Assembly: GCA_019912965.1 (NCBI GenBank)
Contig: JAIOHM010000159.1
Span: 1-55,649 of the forward strand
Direction of reading: 5' to 3'
Length of the DNA stretch: 55,649 nt
DNA from: Anaerolineae bacterium
GTDB lineage: Bacteria; Chloroflexota; Anaerolineae; Aggregatilineales; Phototrophicaceae
Positions 50,555 to 55,649 of the stretch are shown piece by piece; position 1 is the first letter of the stretch, and each line of letters begins with the position of its first letter. A program made the position numbers and the translations under genes. The notes under the pieces were generated by a model that made no database searches, had not been told where the DNA came from, and saw nothing but the letters and a program-made list of their open reading frames with translations.

Positions 50555-51040
50555 ATGTCCTATATCACCATCCTGAAACAGGCAGACATCTTCTACGAAC
50601 TTACCAACACTCAACTTGAGCTCGTCGCCTCGATCTGTTCGGAAAAAACCTATCAGACAACAGAAATGGTCTTTGAAGAAAACACCCCCGGCAGCCAGCT
50701 TTATGTGATCGCCAACGGAGAAGTTGAGATCGTTGTAAACCCGGCACTGGTGGGCAAGGACGAAAAAAATGGCTCTGTTCCGATTGCCACACTACGGCGC
50801 GGGCAGTCATTTGGTGAGGTGGCACTGGTAGACGAAGGTTTACGTTCTGCCGGGGCACGCAGCGCACAGCAGGATACCCGACTGCTGATTATCCCGCGCG
50901 ACAAGCTGATGCTGCTATGCGATACCTATCCGCAATTGGGCTACCGTTTGATGCGTAATCTAGCGGCTGATCTGGCGATGAAAATCCGGCACACTGATTT
51001 GCAGGTGCGCGAACAACTGACATGGGCACCCCGTACATAG
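50555..51040 (+). CDS. Cyclic-nucleotide-binding domain protein
   Basis: The 161-residue protein is one cNMP-binding domain with its usual beta barrel (VFEENTPGSQLYVIANGEVEIVV) and the phosphate-binding cassette FGEVALVDEGLRSAGARSAQ near 91-110. The Arg/Ala spacing fits cAMP or cGMP binders. After the barrel there is a short C-terminal helix and no HTH domain, so it is not a CRP-type regulator by itself. The partner is unknown. Confidence 0.85.
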   Translation: MSYITILKQADIFYELTNTQLELVASICSEKTYQTTEMVFEENTPGSQLYVIANGEVEIVVNPALVGKDEKNGSVPIATLRRGQSFGEVALVDEGLRSAGARSAQQDTRLLIIPRDKLMLLCDTYPQLGYRLMRNLAADLAMKIRHTDLQVREQLTWAPRT

Positions 51041-51176
51041 TCCCTGCCTCATAAGGGCGTCCAGCCGGGCGCCCCTACCCCGTTTCATGGTCTGATACGG
51101 AACTACCTACCCAAGATTAACTGCCATTACAATCAACGGGTGAATTTTCCTCCAAGTTTCAAACAGATCGAGATTT

Positions 51177-51926
51177 ATGAATAACTTCATGATCATTGTA
51201 TTCCTGGCGGCACTGCTGATCGGCCTGTCTAAAGGCGGGTTTGGTGGGCCAGTGCCAGTATCTATGCTTACGCCATTGATGAGCCTGATTATGCCTGCCG
51301 CGCAAGCAGTAGGGATTGTGCTGCCCTTGCTCATACTGGGTGATGCATTCGCGTTATGGATTTATTGGAAAACGTGGGATCTGCGTTACATCCGCATGAT
51401 GCTGCCGATGGCGGTTGTCGGCATTGTAATCGGCAGCGCGCTGCTCGGTGCGCTCGCCAGCCAAGACATTCTGTTCCGGCGGATTATCGGGACTTTTACG
51501 CTTTCGGTAGTGATCTACAAGTTCATCAGTTCGTGGATTAGTTCGCTGACTTACGAACCCCGCAATTGGCATGGCTATTTCGTTGGATGGGCAGCGGGCT
51601 TTGGCTCGGCGCTGGCGAATGTAGGGGCGCCACCATTCACCGCCTACATGCTGTTGCAGAAAACCAGTCCAACCATTTTCATTGGCACAACCACACTTTT
51701 TTTCGCTATCGTGAACGTGCTCAAAATACCGGGGATATTCATCACCGGGGCGCTGACACCGCATCAATTTGCCAGCGTTTTATGGGTGATTCCAGTTATT
51801 CCAGCAGGCGTCTGGATTGGAAAACGATTCGTCAAATGGGTGAATCCACAGGTATTTGAATGGATCATGCTCGGCACACTGCTGGTGATGAGCATCTTTT
51901 TGCTGGTGTACACACCGGGAAAGTAA
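51177..51926 (+). CDS. TSUP-family permease (TauE/SafE)
   Basis: The 249-residue protein has about eight membrane segments, with the typical start LIGLSKGGFGGP and the repeat AAGFGSALANVGAPPFTAYML. Members export or import sulfite, sulfoacetate or other sulfur anions. The substrate here is unknown. It is followed by a hairpin terminator shared with tyrS. Confidence 0.88.
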   Translation: MNNFMIIVFLAALLIGLSKGGFGGPVPVSMLTPLMSLIMPAAQAVGIVLPLLILGDAFALWIYWKTWDLRYIRMMLPMAVVGIVIGSALLGALASQDILFRRIIGTFTLSVVIYKFISSWISSLTYEPRNWHGYFVGWAAGFGSALANVGAPPFTAYMLLQKTSPTIFIGTTTLFFAIVNVLKIPGIFITGALTPHQFASVLWVIPVIPAGVWIGKRFVKWVNPQVFEWIMLGTLLVMSIFLLVYTPGK

Positions 51927-51958
51927 ATTAACCGCGAAGACACCCAGAAAAAGAACTT

Positions 51959-51980
51959 GGGCGGGGATGATTACCCGCCC
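51959..51980. terminator. Terminator between the TSUP gene and tyrS
   Basis: GGGCGGG and CCCGCCC form a 7-bp stem with an eight-base loop followed by ATTTGATTTT on the plus strand. It is usable from either side. Confidence 0.8.
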
Positions 51981-51989
51981 ATTTGATTT

Positions 51990-53228
51990 TCAGGATTTGG
52001 CGATGAGCCGCACGAACTTTCGCTTGCCAACCTGAAGCACGGCGGGCAGCATATCGAGTGTGACACTGGCCTGCGGATCGGTAACGGGCTGTTCGTTGAG
52101 ACGGACACCATTCTGCTGTATGAGCCGTTTGGCTTCGCCACCGCTGGCGACCATGTTCAAGCGGCGCAAAACATCAACCACTTTTTCGTCAGCCGTCAAG
52201 ACTTCTTCAGGCATGTCTTCCGGCAGGCCGCCGTGACTGCGGAAAACTTCATCCCAATGTTTCTGGGCAGATTGAGCTGCATCCGCACCATGGAAAATCG
52301 CGACAATTTCGCGGGCAAGGCGCATCTTTTCTTCGTTGGGGTGCAAACGCGCAGATTTCAGTCCTTCTTCAAATTCCTTCAACTGAACAGGCGACCAACC
52401 CAAAATCAGCTTGTGGTAGATGGGCAGCACTTTATCCGGGAGGCTCATCACCTTGCCAAACATATTCTGCGGTTCAGCCATGATGGGGATATGATTGCCG
52501 AGGCTCTTGCTCATCTTGATGTCGCCATCGGTTCCCGGCAGGCTTTCGCCCATGATGATAGCAACCTGTGGACGCTGCCCCATGCCTTCCTGCAATTTAC
52601 GTCCGGCGACCAGAATATTAAATAGCTGATCCTGTCCACCAACCTGCACATCGGTTTCCTGAGCAACGGCGTCGTAGCCCTGCATCAGACCATAAAATAG
52701 TTCGTGCAGGTAAATAGGCTGTCCGCCATCCAGACGCTTTTTGAAGTTTTCGCGGACGAGGAACTGCTGCACAGTGAAGTTGCTCGCCAAGCGGATAATG
52801 TCCGCAAAGTCCAGCGTGGAGAGCCATTCATCGTTATAACGCACACGAGTCAGATTGGGGTCAAGAATCTTGAAAGCCTGCTCGGCATAGGTGTTAGCAT
52901 TTTCCATCACCTGTTCACGGGTAAGCTGGTTGCGCGCAGTGTCTTTATCAGAGGGGTCACCGATCAAACTGGTGAAACTGCCGATGAGGAAGGTTACATC
53001 ATGACCGAATTCCTGAAACTGGCGCAGTTTCCGCATGGGGATGGTGTGACCGAGATGCAAATCTGCCGTGCGGGGGTCGAAACCGCAGTAAACCCGCAGT
53101 GGACGCCCGACTTTTTCGGCCTCGGCGAGGCGTTCGCGGAGTTCGCGGCGCATGGTTTCTCTGGTTTGCGGGTCGCCATATTCTGCGCCCGACATGAGAA
53201 TATCAACTTGCTCGTCAATGGTGGGCAT
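51990..53228 (-). CDS. tyrS: Tyrosyl-tRNA synthetase
   Basis: The 412-residue class I synthetase has HIGH-type HLGHT near 58-62, the KMSKS motif in IKMSKSLGNH near 236, and a C-terminal S4 RNA-binding domain (KRLIQQNGVRLNEQPV near 365-380). The N-terminal half has the tyrosine pocket pattern. It is housekeeping. No T-box or other leader element is visible upstream. Confidence 0.95.
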   Translation of the reverse strand: MPTIDEQVDILMSGAEYGDPQTRETMRRELRERLAEAEKVGRPLRVYCGFDPRTADLHLGHTIPMRKLRQFQEFGHDVTFLIGSFTSLIGDPSDKDTARNQLTREQVMENANTYAEQAFKILDPNLTRVRYNDEWLSTLDFADIIRLASNFTVQQFLVRENFKKRLDGGQPIYLHELFYGLMQGYDAVAQETDVQVGGQDQLFNILVAGRKLQEGMGQRPQVAIIMGESLPGTDGDIKMSKSLGNHIPIMAEPQNMFGKVMSLPDKVLPIYHKLILGWSPVQLKEFEEGLKSARLHPNEEKMRLAREIVAIFHGADAAQSAQKHWDEVFRSHGGLPEDMPEEVLTADEKVVDVLRRLNMVASGGEAKRLIQQNGVRLNEQPVTDPQASVTLDMLPAVLQVGKRKFVRLIAKS

Positions 53229-53437
53229 AAGACTATTCCGAAGTAAGGTAAATGATTTCGAATAGCCGTTAGTATAGCAGAGGGTGGATTGAGTTCCGAG
53301 AGATAAGTTAAAAGAAGTAACGCGGGATGAGTAAAGAAGTTAAAAGCAGAAAGAACGAGAAATCAGAAGCCGCGATATTTGTCGGTGGGCGGATCGGTTA
53401 ACCCGCCCTGTTCTGTCCATGAGTTCGGATTTAGTGG

Positions 53438-54289
53438 TTAAACATCCCGAACGCAGCGGAAGCCGATGTTGAAATCCTGAATGGATGCGCCGAGGCGGGC
53501 ACGGTTGGCGGCACGGGCATAGTAGGCATAACCGTCATACCATGAGCCACCGCGAATGACACGCTGACTGGTCAGGTCATCGGGAGTTTCGCGGCCATCC
53601 GCGCGATAAGGATAAGTAAATCCATCATAAAGGGTACTCGTCCATTCCCAGACATTGCCAACCTGATCGAGCGCGCCGATCCACGAGAAGCCACCCAAGC
53701 GGCTGCCCACTTCCGCCGTTTGCCCGTTGGCAACATCCGGCCAAACCATACTCTCCGAACGCCAGTCGTTACCCCAAGGGTAAATTAGTCCATCCGGGCC
53801 ACGCGCCGCATATTCCCATTCGCGTTCGGTGGGCAAACGCGCACCCCGTAAAGCACAGAAGTCACGGGCTTCCGCCCAGCGGATGTTGATGCGTGGACGG
53901 TTAGCATCCGGCCATTGGCTGGAGAGTTCGGCTACCCCGTTAAACTGCGTGAATTGAGCATTGGAAACTTCAAAACGGTCAATCCAGAATTGGCGATCAA
54001 AACACTGGGTTTCGATGGGCTGTTCGTCAGCATCGCCTGTGTTGCTGCCCATATTGAAGCACCCAACCGGAACCAACACCATTTGCACTTCATCAATCAT
54101 TTGAACAACGGGCGTCCAATCACTGTTGCGGATAATGGGGTTGCCGGGTTCGCCGGGTGGAACATTAAGATTACCAAAAGGTGTGGGGGTAGGAAAATCA
54201 CCGGCAGCACAGGCCGCGAGGGAAAGAAAGAGCATCAACACAAAAGCACGAAGACACAAAAGCACAAAGTGTTTGGGCGTTAAGTTCAT
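53438..54289 (-). CDS. SUMF1/FGE-like lipoprotein without the catalytic cysteines
   Basis: The 283-residue protein begins with a signal peptide and lipobox (LSLAACAAG), so it is an exported lipoprotein. The domain matches formylglycine-generating-enzyme-type (SUMF1) proteins: WIDRFEVSNAQFTQF, LPTEREWEYAARGPDG, VGNVWEWTSTLYD and RVIRGGSWYDGY with FNIGFRC at the end. The Cys pair that performs oxidation in real FGE (in the C-R-Y-R-like part) is not present, where I read YYARAANRARL. So it is probably a ligand-binding relative. I start at ATG 54289, since TATAAT lies inside the longer frame. Confidence 0.82.
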   Translation of the reverse strand: MNLTPKHFVLLCLRAFVLMLFLSLAACAAGDFPTPTPFGNLNVPPGEPGNPIIRNSDWTPVVQMIDEVQMVLVPVGCFNMGSNTGDADEQPIETQCFDRQFWIDRFEVSNAQFTQFNGVAELSSQWPDANRPRINIRWAEARDFCALRGARLPTEREWEYAARGPDGLIYPWGNDWRSESMVWPDVANGQTAEVGSRLGGFSWIGALDQVGNVWEWTSTLYDGFTYPYRADGRETPDDLTSQRVIRGGSWYDGYAYYARAANRARLGASIQDFNIGFRCVRDV

Positions 54290-54408
54290 GAGTAGATGAC
54301 CGTGTTTGATGTTAATCCTACAGTGATTATACAGCACCCTTGTTGGGCATTTGCGTGATGACTATAATTCGTGACAAGTTCAGACAAATGTAAGGAACAA
54401 TTCGTCTC

Positions 54409-55649
<1,241 letters not shown>

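Noticed and set aside
53229..53437. T-box or other leader ahead of tyrS
   Set aside because: I looked for a T-box motif and specifier hairpin and saw neither. The stretch is a simple intergenic region.

Overview
The window is a stretch of a bacterial chromosome that I would place, with moderate confidence, in the Chloroflexota (Anaerolineae-like). The reasons are the SARP/BTAD regulator, the moderate G+C content, the mix of acyl-CoA ligases, MaoC hydratase and sugar kinase, and the spacers built from degenerate short repeats. No rRNA or other taxonomic marker settles this.

Layout. 1-114 is the tail of an IS5-type transposase. 158-3706 (minus strand) is a histidine block, hisH-hisA-hisF-hisI and, after a repeat-filled spacer, hisE. 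It is preceded by a consensus promoter, a short leader peptide with four consecutive His codons, and a terminator hairpin, which together make a classical his attenuator. 3751-9013 holds a SAM hydrolase, a MurA with Asp in place of the catalytic Cys, the selenocysteine elongation factor SelB, and a coiled-coil protein. 9125-14179 is a fatty-acyl-CoA module: thioesterase, AMP-forming ligase, MaoC hydratase, and a second, paralogous ligase. 14193-18735 holds a membrane protein, a BTAD regulator, a tRNA-Arg(UCU) gene split by a group I intron, and gyrB.

18746-36312 is a complete Tn7-like transposon of 17,567 bp. It has 24-bp perfect terminal inverted repeats and a TTCAG target duplication, and it lies 10 bp after the gyrB stop codon, between gyrB and what looks like gyrB's own terminator. 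On its right side it carries tnsA-tnsB-tnsC and a large TniQ/TnsD, divergent from an XRE regulator with a palindromic operator. The TniQ C-terminal half looks like a chain of about six MerR/excisionase-type modules. The cargo is a DUF4365 nuclease-like protein with a membrane partner, an XRE regulator, a coiled-coil membrane protein, a glycine-zipper protein, a PBECR-like/DUF2283-like pair, a nuclease-methyltransferase fusion with a specificity subunit (BcgI-like restriction-modification), a lone receiver-domain protein and several small orphans. The gyrB target combined with the modular TniQ is the most promising candidate for something new.

36313-37392 is a noncoding spacer that shares dispersed repeats with the hisI-hisE spacer. 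37393-42392 (minus strand) is an IolC-type sugar kinase followed upstream by a thiamine ABC transporter (thiB-thiP-thiQ) under a TPP riboswitch with its own terminator. 42453-50290 holds two halves of a CoA-transferase-like enzyme about 5 kb apart, MmcQ/YjbR, TsaC/Sua5, an S41 protease, SecG, a solute-binding lipoprotein-like protein and RtcB. 50555-55649 holds a cyclic-nucleotide-binding protein, a TSUP permease, tyrS, a SUMF1-like lipoprotein and the first part of alaS, which runs off the window.
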